Positions 7,294 to 16,417 are shown, counted from the first letter of the stretch. The stretch: DNA of 64,000 nt from Selenomonadales bacterium UBA7018 (GCA_002448305.1 DJWY01000030.1:14953-78952); one strand, 5' to 3'. Translations and numbers: made by a program. Notes: generated by a model not told the origin, from the letters alone.

Positions 7294-8583
7294 TTGGATA
7301 ATGTCAGATTGGCAGCAACTAAAATTCTCTACAACGTGACGGCGAAAGGCGCGTGGGCTAACATTGAACTTGCGCAGACTATTCGCAATGAAAAATTTTC
7401 CGACCTCGATAGAAAATTTTGTACGGAATTAGTTTATGGCACGGTCAAGGCGGGCGCATCGCTCGATTGGAAAATTGCAAAATATTTGCGTTGTCCGCTT
7501 AGCAAAGTCGATGATAAAACTTTAGCTGTCCTGCGCGTCGGCTTCTATCAGATTTTTTTCTTGGATAGAGTGCCGAACTCGGCGGCGGTTAATGAATCAG
7601 TTGAGCTGTCGAAAAGTTTTTGCGGGATTGGCGCGTCAAAATTCGTCAACGGCGTTTTGCGCTCGGCTGTCAGGCAACAGCGTAAATCAGATTTTCCGAC
7701 AGACAACGATATAACTTCCTTAGCGTTGCGGACTTTTCACCCCGAATGGCTCGTGAAACTTTTCGTTGATGAATTCGGACTTGATGCGACTAGAAAAATT
7801 TTGTACTTCGATAACACTAATCCGCCACTTTGCTTGCGAACAAATACGCTTAAAACTACTCGCGAAAATCTTTTGGACGCGCTGAAAACTTTTGGCTTTA
7901 AAACTGAACCTTCAACGATTGCGCCCGAAGGAATTATTTGTTACGGTCATAGTGCGCTTGACGATTTCCAAAATCTCCGCGCAGGTCTCTGCCAAGTTCA
8001 GGACGAAAGCTCAATGACGGCGGCTAGAATTTTAAATCCTGCGGCGGGCGATTTCGTTATCGATTGTTGCGCGGCTCCAGGCGGTAAAGCTACTCATCTT
8101 GCCGAACTCATGCAAAATCGCGGAAGAATCATTGCCGCCGATATTCACGAAAAAAAGCTAAAGCACATTAGCCAAAACGCTGAACGGCTCGGCATTACAA
8201 TTATCGAACCGCTCGCGATTGACGCCCGTAAGATTGGCGATAAATTCCCCGCGCAGGTTGATAAAATTTTAGTCGACGCGCCTTGTTCCGGCTTAGGTGT
8301 CCTGCGCAGAAAAGCTGATTTGCGTTGGAAGAAAAATCCAGACGAAATTAAAATTTTGCCCGAACTCCAGTTAAAAATTCTTTCCAGCGCGGCTAAAGCC
8401 CTCAAGCCCGGCGGAACTTTGCTTTACAGCACTTGCACTATCATTCGCCGCGAAAATCAAAATGTCGTCGAAACTTTCTTGTCCACGCACGAAAATTTTC
8501 AGCTCGTCGAAATGAAAACACTTCTTCCGCACGTCACCAATACCGACGGATTTTTTACCGCTAAACTCATTCGCACAAGCTAA
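7294..8583 (+). CDS. rsmB: 16S rRNA m5C967 methyltransferase RsmB
   Basis: SAM-dependent methylation of C967 in 16S rRNA. The 429-residue protein has an N-terminal NusB-like RNA-binding domain (residues about 1-140) and a C-terminal Rossmann methyltransferase domain. Visible motifs are DCCAAPGGKATHLAELM (SAM binding), DAPCSGLGVLRR (motif IV with Cys) and YSTCT, which holds the catalytic Cys. I chose TTG 7294 because AGGAGG lies at 7281-7286 and the nusB terminator sits just before it; an ATG at 7240 would translate through the terminator. Confidence 0.92.
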   Translation: MDNVRLAATKILYNVTAKGAWANIELAQTIRNEKFSDLDRKFCTELVYGTVKAGASLDWKIAKYLRCPLSKVDDKTLAVLRVGFYQIFFLDRVPNSAAVNESVELSKSFCGIGASKFVNGVLRSAVRQQRKSDFPTDNDITSLALRTFHPEWLVKLFVDEFGLDATRKILYFDNTNPPLCLRTNTLKTTRENLLDALKTFGFKTEPSTIAPEGIICYGHSALDDFQNLRAGLCQVQDESSMTAARILNPAAGDFVIDCCAAPGGKATHLAELMQNRGRIIAADIHEKKLKHISQNAERLGITIIEPLAIDARKIGDKFPAQVDKILVDAPCSGLGVLRRKADLRWKKNPDEIKILPELQLKILSSAAKALKPGGTLLYSTCTIIRRENQNVVETFLSTHENFQLVEMKTLLPHVTNTDGFFTAKLIRTS

Positions 8584-8593
8584 ACTAAAATTT

Positions 8594-8617
8594 TCCCCGC
8601 AATCGGGGATTTTTTTT
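8594..8617 (+). terminator. Rho-independent terminator after rsmB
   Basis: TCCCCG (8594-8599), loop CAAT, CGGGGA (8604-8609), then eight T. Confidence 0.85.
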
Positions 8618-8676
8618 GGACATTGGCGGCGCAAGGTGATAAACTGCAGTTGAAAAATTATTCCACTATGCATTTA

Positions 8677-8717
8677 TAATTCCTAACTCCTACTTCCTAA
8701 TTCCTAATTCCTAATTG
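8677..8717. repeat. TAGGAATT intergenic repeat, half copy (copy 3)
   Basis: Four consecutive TTCCTAA-type units ending in CCTAATTG, matching the right arm of the palindromic family. No matching left arm is visible upstream, so this looks like a decayed or half element. Confidence 0.7.
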
Positions 8718-8735
8718 CATTTCAGAGGTGAGGAC

Positions 8736-11291
8736 TTGAACGAAAAAAATTTAACAATGATGGAACAATATCAGGCAGAAAAATCACAGCACCCCGACGA
8801 ATTGCTATTCTTTAGGCTCGGCGATTTCTTTGAAATGTTTAACGACGACGCAATCACCGCGTCCAATGCACTTGGCTTGACGCTTACTCAAAGGCAAGGC
8901 GTCCCTATGTGCGGCGTTCCGGCTCATGCTGTCGAAAATTATCTGCAAAAACTCGTTGCCAAAGGTTTTCGCGTCGCTATCGTCGACCAAATCGGAGACC
9001 CGAAAGCTAAAGGTTTGACCGAACGCGCCCTAACTAAAATCGTGACGCCGGGCACAATTTTAACTGAAGATTCACTTTCCAACGTCAACAACAATTATCT
9101 TGCGTTGATTCTGGAGCAAAACGAACAAATCGCGCTTGCCGGTGCGGATATTTCTACCGGCGAATTTTTCTATTCCCTTTACGACGGGCAGAATCAAATT
9201 CAAAATCTCTTAGACGAACTCTACCGCCTTAATCCGCACGAAATTTTAATCCCCGCCAACTTGCCATTCGTCAAGCAACTTAAAAGTTTTGCTGAACTCA
9301 AATTGGATAATTGCTCCTTCACGACCGCCGAAATTGAAGATATTCCCGAACAAAATTTTTCCGCGCAACACTTCGACGAAAGCCAAATCCCAACCGCGCA
9401 GATTGCCGCTCTTGCCGTCGAAAATCTCCTAAGCTACATTCATAAAACCGTACGCACAGATTTAAACCATATTTCCAAGTTGACGCGCCTTGATTCTTTT
9501 AATCATCTGATTCTTGACGCGACCGCCCTTAAAAATCTCGAAATCGTTCGCAACCTGCGCGACGGCTCCAAAAAAAATACGCTCTTCGACGTGCTCGATT
9601 ACACTAAAACGCCTTTAGGCAATCGCTTGCTCCGTAAATGGCTTGAAAGTCCGCTTGCAGACATTACCGCCATAAATCGCCGTCTTGATTCTGTCGAGGA
9701 ACTTTTCAAGAATTTTAACGTGCGCCAAAGTCTGCGCGAGGCTCTCAAAAATATCCGCGACTTTGAAAGGCTTATGACTAAAATTGAAGTCGGTTCGGCT
9801 AATGCCCGCGACCTAACCGCTATAAAAATTTCAATGTTCGCCCTGCCGACAATCGCTGAAACTCTAAAAGGCGTCACCAGTGATATTTTAATTGCTTGCC
9901 GCGACGGGCTAGGAAATTTCGCCGACGAAGCCGCCCTTATCGATAAGGCTATCAGCGAAAATGCGCCTCCTTCCGTTCGCGATGGCGGCATGATTAATTC
10001 GGGCTACGACGCGGAATTAGACGAAACGCGCAGTTACTTTACTGATAACAAAAGTTTTCTGCAAAATTTCGAGACGGAACAAAAAGCGAAAACGGGCATT
10101 CGCGCCTTGAAAGTCGGATTCAATCGCGTTTTCGGCTACTATATCGAAGTTAGCAAAGGTAGTGCAAGTAAAGTTCCAAAAGATTATGTCAGGAAGCAGA
10201 CGCTTGCTAATGCCGAACGCTACGTTACTGACGAGTTGCGCGAATTTGAAACTAAGCTCTTAGGCTCGCGGGAAAAAATCGTTAATATCGAATACAATAT
10301 TTTCTGCAAAGTCCGCGACCGCATTAAATCGCGCCTGCCGCAAATCCAGGATACTGCTAAGCGTATCGCCGTCATTGACGTTATCGCCAGCCTTGCTGAA
10401 GCCGCTTACATGAATAACTATTCGCGCCCAGACTTAAACATCGACGGCAAAATCGAAATTCGCGACGGGCGGCATCCTCTAGTTGAAAAAATTTTGACGA
10501 GCAGTCTTTTCGTTCCCAACGATACTAACCTTGCTCCGAATCGTTGCGCCCTAATGATTATCACCGGTCCGAATATGGCAGGCAAATCGACTTATATGCG
10601 GCAAGTTGCGCTTTTGACTTTGATGACGCAAGCCGGAAGTTTTATCCCTGCCGCAAGCGCGAATATTTCCCCTGTTGACAGAATTTTTACCAGAATCGGT
10701 GCAAGTGATGACCTTGTCAGCGGGCAATCAACATTTATGGTTGAAATGAATGAAGTTGCGCAGATTCTGACTTTCGCGACCGAAAATAGCTTGATTATTC
10801 TTGACGAAGTCGGGCGCGGCACTTCCACTTTCGACGGCATGAGCATAGCCCGCGCAGTCATTGAATTTATTGACAAAAAAATTTGCGCCAAAACGCTTTT
10901 CGCCACGCATTATCACGAGCTAACCGATTTAGCGGATAATTCTTCGCGGATTGAAAATTTTTCAGTAGCAGTCAAGGAGCGCGGCAACGAAGTTATTTTC
11001 CTGCGCAGAATCAAGCCGGGCGGCGCAGATAAATCTTACGGAATACAAGTAGCAAAACTAGCGGGACTTCCAAAAGCAGTTATGAAACGCGCCGAAGAAA
11101 TTTTAAAGTCAATGGAAAATGCGGAACCGGTTCGCCCCGTAGTAAATAAAAAAGCCGCACAGCCCGATTTATTCGCTTCGCACGCGCTGAAAGATTTGCT
11201 CGCGCTAGACGTGCCCAGCTTGACACCGATTGAGGCTATGAGTAAACTTTATGAATTACAACAAAACGCAAGAAAGGAATTAGGGCAATGA
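8736..11291 (+). CDS. mutS: DNA mismatch repair protein MutS
   Basis: Recognises mismatches and starts repair. From TTG 8736 the product has 851 residues, a normal MutS length. Domains in order: mismatch-binding N-terminus with the Phe-x-Glu motif in DFFEMF, connector, lever/clamp helices, then the ATPase with Walker A GPNMAGKSTYMRQ, Walker B LIILDEVGRGTSTFDG and ATHYHEL. TTG 8736 is preferred because GAGGTGAGG precedes it, whereas an earlier ATG at 8718 overlaps the repeat. Unusually, mutL is not next: the stop overlaps the start of an unrelated STAS-domain gene by 4 bp. Confidence 0.95.
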   Translation: MNEKNLTMMEQYQAEKSQHPDELLFFRLGDFFEMFNDDAITASNALGLTLTQRQGVPMCGVPAHAVENYLQKLVAKGFRVAIVDQIGDPKAKGLTERALTKIVTPGTILTEDSLSNVNNNYLALILEQNEQIALAGADISTGEFFYSLYDGQNQIQNLLDELYRLNPHEILIPANLPFVKQLKSFAELKLDNCSFTTAEIEDIPEQNFSAQHFDESQIPTAQIAALAVENLLSYIHKTVRTDLNHISKLTRLDSFNHLILDATALKNLEIVRNLRDGSKKNTLFDVLDYTKTPLGNRLLRKWLESPLADITAINRRLDSVEELFKNFNVRQSLREALKNIRDFERLMTKIEVGSANARDLTAIKISMFALPTIAETLKGVTSDILIACRDGLGNFADEAALIDKAISENAPPSVRDGGMINSGYDAELDETRSYFTDNKSFLQNFETEQKAKTGIRALKVGFNRVFGYYIEVSKGSASKVPKDYVRKQTLANAERYVTDELREFETKLLGSREKIVNIEYNIFCKVRDRIKSRLPQIQDTAKRIAVIDVIASLAEAAYMNNYSRPDLNIDGKIEIRDGRHPLVEKILTSSLFVPNDTNLAPNRCALMIITGPNMAGKSTYMRQVALLTLMTQAGSFIPAASANISPVDRIFTRIGASDDLVSGQSTFMVEMNEVAQILTFATENSLIILDEVGRGTSTFDGMSIARAVIEFIDKKICAKTLFATHYHELTDLADNSSRIENFSVAVKERGNEVIFLRRIKPGGADKSYGIQVAKLAGLPKAVMKRAEEILKSMENAEPVRPVVNKKAAQPDLFASHALKDLLALDVPSLTPIEAMSKLYELQQNARKELGQ

Positions 11292-12496
11292 TTAATTTTC
11301 AAGACTTTGACGTCACCGACAACGAACGCTATCTGGATTATCTTTGCCGCTGCATTCAGATTCCGTCCAACGTTTCGCCGACGCTGACTCTCGCCGCTAA
11401 GGAAAAGAATAATGTTCAGCGCGCCTACGTCGATAATCTTTGCTGGCAAAAATTTTCTTTTGGCGATATGGAATTTTGGGCCGTACCGCTCGGCGACTGG
11501 GACGGAATCGACTGGAAAAAAGTTTTTGCGGCGCATGTGCCTAAGGGTACCGTTTTTAATTTCGTGCCGGAGTATTTGATTAAAATTTGGCAACGCGAAC
11601 TCGGCGAGGCGATTGAAGTCGAAGAAAACCGCGATTATTGGGATTATATTTTGTATCTCGACCGCATGGAAAATCTTTCGGGCAAAAAGTTTAAAAGCAT
11701 TCGCAACGCCAAAAACGCTTTTGAGAAAAAATATAATTACACGATTGAGGAGCTTAAGCCGGAAATTTTTAACGAGTTGTGGCAGTTTCATATTGGAGCG
11801 GAAAACGACCTTAAAGAGCGCGTCGACAACGTAGAATTTGCAGAAGATGACAACGATAATTTTTTGTACGCGCTTGAACATTGGGACGAGCTGAAAAATC
11901 TTTATGGCTTTGTGGTGCGCGTGGACGGAAAGATTGTCGCTTACTGTTTGAACGAACAAATTGACGAGACGCACTCAATCGCGCCCTTTGCGAAGGCTGA
12001 TTACAATTTTACCGGCGCGAATCAATTTGCTTACTGGTACGAAGCGAAACTCAATTTGGAGCGCGGCATTTTGACGGAAAATATTATGGACGACGTCGGC
12101 GAAGAAAATTTGCGCTTTTTCAAGGAGCATTTATCGCCGCTTGTCATGCTGAAGAAATACAACGTGGTTTATAATCCCGCCGAAGTTCGCGACGTGAAAA
12201 TTTCTTCCGAACGCGACGGGAATAATTTGACGGTAAAACTTTCGGGCAAGCTCAACACCAACACGGCGAATTCTGCTAAGAATGAAATTTTATCCATGCT
12301 TGACGGCGTAAATAATGCTGTATTCGATTTGGACGGGCTGGAATATATTTCTTCTTCGGGCTTGAGGATTTTGATTGCGGCAATGAAAAAAATCCGCGCT
12401 CAAGGCGGAAATATGACGCTTAAAAATATCTGCGAGCAAGTTCGCGAAGTTTTAGATATGACGGGCTTTATTCAGATTTTCAACGTGGAGGACTGA
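11288..12496 (+). CDS. DUF2156 (GNAT-like) - STAS fusion protein
   Basis: A 402-residue two-part protein. Residues about 1-295 resemble DUF2156, the acyltransferase-like domain also found at the C-terminus of lysyl-phosphatidylglycerol synthases; the segment LSGKKFKSIRNAKNAFEKKY and WYEAKLNLERG are typical. Residues about 305-402 form a STAS/anti-sigma-factor-antagonist domain with GLEYISSSGLRILIAAMKK, whose Ser would be the regulatory phosphorylation site. It starts inside the mutS stop (ATGA overlap) and is followed 3 bp later by a MATE transporter, suggesting coupled translation. The combination suggests a transferase whose activity or partners respond to a serine-kinase switch; substrate unknown. 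Confidence 0.75.
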   Translation: MINFQDFDVTDNERYLDYLCRCIQIPSNVSPTLTLAAKEKNNVQRAYVDNLCWQKFSFGDMEFWAVPLGDWDGIDWKKVFAAHVPKGTVFNFVPEYLIKIWQRELGEAIEVEENRDYWDYILYLDRMENLSGKKFKSIRNAKNAFEKKYNYTIEELKPEIFNELWQFHIGAENDLKERVDNVEFAEDDNDNFLYALEHWDELKNLYGFVVRVDGKIVAYCLNEQIDETHSIAPFAKADYNFTGANQFAYWYEAKLNLERGILTENIMDDVGEENLRFFKEHLSPLVMLKKYNVVYNPAEVRDVKISSERDGNNLTVKLSGKLNTNTANSAKNEILSMLDGVNNAVFDLDGLEYISSSGLRILIAAMKKIRAQGGNMTLKNICEQVREVLDMTGFIQIFNVED

Positions 12497-12499
12497 GTT

Positions 12500-13852
12500 T
12501 TGAAAAATGATTTTTTCTCAGTAATCGGCGAGATTCTTAAGTATGGCGGATCGACATTCGCCGCACTAGTCGCAACTTCTATTTACACGACGACGGACAG
12601 TTTTTTTATCGGAAACTGGGTCGGGACAGAAGGTTTAGAGGCAATGGCCTTAATTTTTCCGATTACAATAGTTATTAATTCTGTGGGCGTGCTTTTTGAA
12701 ACGGGCGGTAGCGCAATCGTCTCAGAAAAATTTGGTAAGGGAACTAGGGAACTTGCCGAAAAAATTATGCGCACAAATTACGTTTGCGCGGCAATTATAG
12801 GTGTAATTTTAGCGATTATCGGCAATATTTTTATTGAACCGATACTTCATTTTATGGCTGATAGTCCCGAAGAATATCACATTGCTGATTTAGCAGTTTC
12901 TTTTTTACGAATTACCTTATGCGGTCTTCCCTTCATTACAGCGGTTTATTTAACGGGCGCGTTCATGCGTTGCATAGATAAGCCGACTCACGTCTTTTAT
13001 TTTGTCGGAATAACGTCATTGGCAAACGTAATTTTGGACGCGATTTTTATAATTTTATTTGGTTGGGGCATTAATGGCGCGGCGTTTGCGACATTATTAA
13101 CACAAGTTTTAGGCTCCGTGATTGCTTATTGGTATTTCCACCACTCAAAACAGAAATTTATTACTTCATGGGGTTTAGCGAGTTTAAAATATATTATTCT
13201 AGAATTCAAAGTTGGCGCGGGCTTTGCAGTAGGAACTTTTATGATATTTTTAATTGAATACTGCACCAACGCGGTAATTTTGAGCTATAATGCAAAATTT
13301 TTACTGTCTGCAGTGACGATTTCAAATGTAGTTTTTACTTTTATTTTCCTTCCTCTTAATGGATTAGACACGGGCACGCAACCTTTAATTAGCCGACTTT
13401 TTGGGGCGAAAAAAGAGTACGATTATTTAAAAGTCATGCGTTACGGCTTTTTCTTGACGATGATTTTAACTTTTTTAATGTATATCGGCTTAATGGTCTA
13501 TACGGAAGAAGTTATGCGGATATTTGTTGATGAAAACGAGTCAATAACGCCGGAAATGGTAACGTTTTTGCGATTACATTTTCTTTTGCAACCATTTGTC
13601 GGAATTTATACATGGTTAAGCGGAATAATGGCGGCATTAGAGGACGAATGGCGCAATTTAGTTATAAGTTTGACGCCGCTTGTAGTGCAACTCCCGCTTA
13701 TATACTTACTGCCAAAATTCTTGCCGATAGAATATATCGCGCTGAATTCTTCCATTCAAGATACAGTAGACGCTTTAGTAGCTTTTGTGCTGATACGCTC
13801 ATTTTTCAAGCAAAAAAGGCTATCATTTAGCAAAATATTTAATTTACGGTAG
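12500..13852 (+). CDS. MATE family efflux transporter
   Basis: A 450-residue membrane protein with about 12 hydrophobic segments and MATE hallmarks: an N-terminal STFAALVATSIYTTTDSFF, GTEGLEAMALIFPI, and second-half LNGLDTGTQPLISRLFGA. These proteins export drugs, lipids or metabolites using H+ or Na+ gradients. The start is TTG 12500 with GGAGG about 10 bp upstream. It sits between the DUF2156-STAS gene and an ABC-2 permease with only a few bp between genes; a role in exporting the neighbour's product is possible but inferred. Confidence 0.9.
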   Translation: MKNDFFSVIGEILKYGGSTFAALVATSIYTTTDSFFIGNWVGTEGLEAMALIFPITIVINSVGVLFETGGSAIVSEKFGKGTRELAEKIMRTNYVCAAIIGVILAIIGNIFIEPILHFMADSPEEYHIADLAVSFLRITLCGLPFITAVYLTGAFMRCIDKPTHVFYFVGITSLANVILDAIFIILFGWGINGAAFATLLTQVLGSVIAYWYFHHSKQKFITSWGLASLKYIILEFKVGAGFAVGTFMIFLIEYCTNAVILSYNAKFLLSAVTISNVVFTFIFLPLNGLDTGTQPLISRLFGAKKEYDYLKVMRYGFFLTMILTFLMYIGLMVYTEEVMRIFVDENESITPEMVTFLRLHFLLQPFVGIYTWLSGIMAALEDEWRNLVISLTPLVVQLPLIYLLPKFLPIEYIALNSSIQDTVDALVAFVLIRSFFKQKRLSFSKIFNLR

Positions 13853-13857
13853 AAGAA

Positions 13858-14667
13858 ATGCGGATTTTAAAAGGCTTATTCGGGTTAATTCGCGACATTG
13901 TAATAAATCGGAAATTTCTATGGCAAATGATGAAGCGCGACTTTAAACAGCGATATATCAGCTCATATTTAGGAATTTTATGGGCATTTATTCAGCCAAC
14001 AGTGACGGTTTTAATATTTTGGTTCGTGTTTCAAGTGGGATTTAAATCGACGCCGGTAAATAATTTCCCGTTTATTTTATGGCTTGTCTGCGGAATGTTT
14101 CCTTGGTTTTTTATCAATGAAAGCATACAGAGCGCGACAAATTCCATAATTGAGAGCGCGTTTTTAGTCAAGAAAATAGTTTTTCGCGTTGAACTTTTGC
14201 CGATTGTCAAAATTATTTCGGCATTAGTCGTGCACGGATTTTTTATCGGCGTTTTATTTATCATGTTCGCGATTTACGGCTATTTCCCGACGATTTACAA
14301 TCTGCAAATAATTTATTATTTATTCGCGATGATTTGTTTAGCGACGGGAATTTCTTGGCTAACGAGTGCTTTAACGGTATTTATGCGCGATATTGGGCAA
14401 TTCGTCGCGATGATGTTGCAATTTGGCTTTTGGGGCACGCCGATTTTCTGGAATTTAAACGTTATCCCCGAACAAATTCAGCCCTTTTTAAAGCTAAATC
14501 CGGCATATTATTTAGTTGAAGGTTATCGGCAGAGCTTTATTTACAAAGAATTTTTCTGGGAGCATTTGCATTTAACGATATATTTTTGGCTCGTGACGGC
14601 GGCAATTATGTTAATTGGAGCGTGGTGTTTTAAGAAATTGCGTCCGCATTTTGCTGATGTTCTCTAA
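13858..14667 (+). CDS. ABC-2 type polysaccharide/polyol phosphate export permease
   Basis: A 269-residue inner-membrane permease of the Wzm/TagG/KpsM type: FLWQMMKRDFKQRYISSYLG in the amphipathic N-terminus, then YLGILWAFIQPT, six hydrophobic spans, and FGFWGTPIFWNLNVIPE followed by LNPAYYLVEGYRQ, all characteristic. Such permeases move undecaprenyl-linked O-antigen, capsule or teichoic polymers together with an ATPase (Wzt-like) normally encoded next to them. No partner ATPase is adjacent; the downstream gene is on the opposite strand and its 3' end overlaps this one by 38 bp. It may use a distant ATPase, or the operon may have been cut by rearrangement. Confidence 0.85.
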   Translation: MRILKGLFGLIRDIVINRKFLWQMMKRDFKQRYISSYLGILWAFIQPTVTVLIFWFVFQVGFKSTPVNNFPFILWLVCGMFPWFFINESIQSATNSIIESAFLVKKIVFRVELLPIVKIISALVVHGFFIGVLFIMFAIYGYFPTIYNLQIIYYLFAMICLATGISWLTSALTVFMRDIGQFVAMMLQFGFWGTPIFWNLNVIPEQIQPFLKLNPAYYLVEGYRQSFIYKEFFWEHLHLTIYFWLVTAAIMLIGAWCFKKLRPHFADVL

Positions 14668-15121
14668 TCATTTCGCGATAAGTCGGGAAATTTTCCAGTT
14701 CGATATATTCTTTCGCGTCGAGATAGAAAAAGTGCGTTTCGTTTATATTCGTCAGCAAACAATATTCACAGCCCAATTTCTCCGCATAATCGAAAGTTTC
14801 ATTAAAAGCCGACTCCTCAAGCGGCAATTCCGACGATTTACACTCAACCACCATTAACGGTCGAGTGTTTTTTTCTTCCCTGTCGAATTTTTCAACGACA
14901 ATATCGGCTCTGTGACGGAAATTCAAGCCGTAATAGGATAATTTCTCGCCAATACGGAGCATTTTGGGCGGCACTTCCAATTCTTGGAGCAGAAACGGAA
15001 TCACGCGCTGGCGAACGGTTTCGCGTGGCGTCACGAGCACATATTTTTTCCTTATTGGGTCGAAATACATTTGCTGGCTTTCAATCCGGTAGATATGCGG
15101 CGGCAGAAAATCTTTCAGCAT
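14630..15121 (-). CDS. HSDR_N-type nuclease-fold protein
   Basis: A 163-residue protein resembling the stand-alone type I restriction enzyme R-subunit N-terminal domain family (HSDR_N_2). It carries a PD-(D/E)xK-like core: RADIVVEKF supplies the Asp and PLMVVECKSS the ExK pair. No helicase or specificity subunit is present, so it is not a restriction system; such small proteins are common in Firmicutes without known function. The ATG at 15121 has an AAAGGTG ribosome-binding site. It lies downstream of rplL's terminator, and its end overlaps the convergent permease gene by 38 bp. Confidence 0.72.
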   Translation of the reverse strand: MLKDFLPPHIYRIESQQMYFDPIRKKYVLVTPRETVRQRVIPFLLQELEVPPKMLRIGEKLSYYGLNFRHRADIVVEKFDREEKNTRPLMVVECKSSELPLEESAFNETFDYAEKLGCEYCLLTNINETHFFYLDAKEYIELENFPTYREMIREHQQNADAIS

Positions 15122-15135
15122 GATGAATCACCTTT

Positions 15136-15172
15136 CCAACAAAATTCCCTCGCTCAAAACTTCGGGCGAGGG
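15136..15172 (-). terminator. Terminator downstream of rplL
   Basis: On the minus strand CCCTCGC pairs with GCGAGGG (15147-15153 and 15166-15172), followed by AATTTTG. It would end the ribosomal protein transcript just before the HSDR_N gene. Confidence 0.7.
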
Positions 15173-15191
15173 TTTATAGAAAATTACATAC

Positions 15192-15283
15192 GCTTGCAAA
15201 TTTATAATGTATGAACGCGGCGACTGACTCCAAATTATTGCAACGTTAGAGCGCGTCCGCTGTTCCGTCGCTTTTAAAGCGAC
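15192..15283 (-). repeat. Structured 5'-UTR-like element, copy A (diverged)
   Basis: Minus-strand copy of a roughly 95-bp motif. It opens with the perfect palindrome GTCGCTTTAAAAGCGAC (15267-15283), then GGAACAGCGGACGCG (15252-15266), an ATAATTT segment and CGCCGCGTTCATAC (15209-15222). The second stem seen in the other copies is lost here. It lies between rplL and the HSDR_N gene. Confidence 0.6.
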
Positions 15284-15290
15284 CGCTTGA

Positions 15291-15665
15291 TTATTTAATT
15301 TCGACGGTTGCGCCGACTTCTTCAAGTTTAGCTTTGAGAGCTTCAGCATCAGCTTTGGAGATTTTTTCTTTGACGGGAGCGGGTGCGCCGTCAACAAGTG
15401 CTTTAGCCTCTTTAAGACCGAGACCGGTTGCTTCGCGGACAGCTTTAATAACTTTGATTTTTTCCTGACCAACGTTAGCAAGAACAACGTCGAATTCGGT
15501 TTTTTCTTCTTCGGGTTCAGCTGCTGCTGCGGGACCTGCCGCCGCTGCGACTGCTACCGGAGCTGCCGCAGATACGCCGAATTTTTCTTCCATAGCTTTG
15601 ACGAGTTCGCTAAGTTCAAGAACCGTCATGCTTTCAATAGCTTGCATAATTTCTTCTTTAGTCAT
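15291..15665 (-). CDS. rplL: 50S ribosomal protein L7/L12
   Basis: A 124-residue stalk protein that recruits translational GTPases. The N-terminal dimerisation helix region includes MTVLELSELVKAMEEKFGVS, followed by an Ala-rich hinge (AAAAGPAAAAE), then the C-terminal domain with EKTEFDVVL, KVIKAVREATGLGLKEAK and the final GATVEIK. It is the last gene of rplK-rplA-rplJ-rplL and is probably controlled by the L10 leader upstream of rplJ. Confidence 0.97.
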   Translation of the reverse strand: MTKEEIMQAIESMTVLELSELVKAMEEKFGVSAAAPVAVAAAAGPAAAAEPEEEKTEFDVVLANVGQEKIKVIKAVREATGLGLKEAKALVDGAPAPVKEKISKADAEALKAKLEEVGATVEIK

Positions 15666-15708
15666 TTTATTTCAGCCTCCAATTTCTAAATAAAAACCTT
15701 CGCGCGGA

Positions 15709-16263
15709 TTAAGCCGCTTCTTTTTCCTTCTTTTCGCGAATAGCATCGACGACGCCGACGAAATTGCGAATAACAGCAGAGAGGACGCCAACGCAATTCG
15801 CAATCGGAGCGTTCATGCTGCCAAGAAGTTTCGCAACGAGTTCCTCGCGGCTCGGCAAATTCGCCAGAGCTTTAACGCCTTTCTCATCGATAACTTTGCC
15901 TTCGACCATACCGACTTTGATAGTCAGAATGCCTTTATCTTCGAGCTTATTTTTCTTAATGAAGTCGCAAATAACTTTCGCCGGCGCAATCGCGTCTCCA
16001 GCGAACGCCATAGCCGTTGTGCCCTCAAGATGAGCGTCAAGCCCTTCAATGCCCGCCTGTTTTGCCGCAATGCGGAGCATTGTATTTTTGACGACTTTAT
16101 ATTGAACGCCCGCCGCACGAAGTTCGCGGCGCAGTTGCGTATCAGTTGCAACGTCAAGCCCTTTGTAGCTTGTCAAAACGACGCCCTTAGCAGAAGTCAG
16201 CCAGCCTTTGATTTCGGCGACGACCGCTTCTTTTTTGGGCGTAACCTTGCTTGTAACTGCCAT
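15709..16263 (-). CDS. rplJ: 50S ribosomal protein L10
   Basis: A 184-residue protein that anchors L7/L12 dimers on 23S rRNA. The N-terminal part carries KGVVLTSYKGLDVATDTQLRR-like sequence and the C-terminal helix binds L7/L12. An AGGTG ribosome-binding site precedes ATG 16263, and a conserved L10 leader with an attenuator hairpin precedes that, so autoregulation by the L10-L12 complex is expected. Confidence 0.97.
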   Translation of the reverse strand: MAVTSKVTPKKEAVVAEIKGWLTSAKGVVLTSYKGLDVATDTQLRRELRAAGVQYKVVKNTMLRIAAKQAGIEGLDAHLEGTTAMAFAGDAIAPAKVICDFIKKNKLEDKGILTIKVGMVEGKVIDEKGVKALANLPSREELVAKLLGSMNAPIANCVGVLSAVIRNFVGVVDAIREKKEKEAA

Positions 16264-16287
16264 AAAATTTCACCTCCCGCAATGTAA

Positions 16288-16412
16288 TGAAAAAATCCTT
16301 CGACCACAGCAATCGAAGGAACTTTTAATGTCAAAGTTACAATCGACCTGAGCAAGTGCTTTAATCGGCGTGCCGAACTTGCTTTCTATGGTCTACTTTT
16401 ATGTTGATAATT
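16288..16412 (-). promoter_or_regulatory. Ribosomal protein L10 leader
   Basis: Minus-strand leader between rplA and rplJ. It contains the L10-binding region around AGACCATAGAAAGCAAG, then GGCACGCCGATTAAAGC and CTTGCTCAGGT, in which AGCAAG pairs with CTTGCT. It ends with a CCTTCGA...TCGAAGG hairpin followed by six T (16290-16319), an intrinsic attenuator. This is the architecture of the L10 leader family that represses rplJL when free L10-L12 accumulates. Confidence 0.85.
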
Positions 16413-16417
16413 GGCGA

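Noticed and set aside
8677..8717. Reiterated TTCCTAA units as a possible CRISPR array
   Set aside because: Units are 7-10 bp, adjacent, without unique spacers; they belong to the palindromic repeat family.
14630..15121. Restriction-modification system
   Set aside because: Only an isolated HSDR_N-like domain is present, with no methylase, specificity subunit or helicase.
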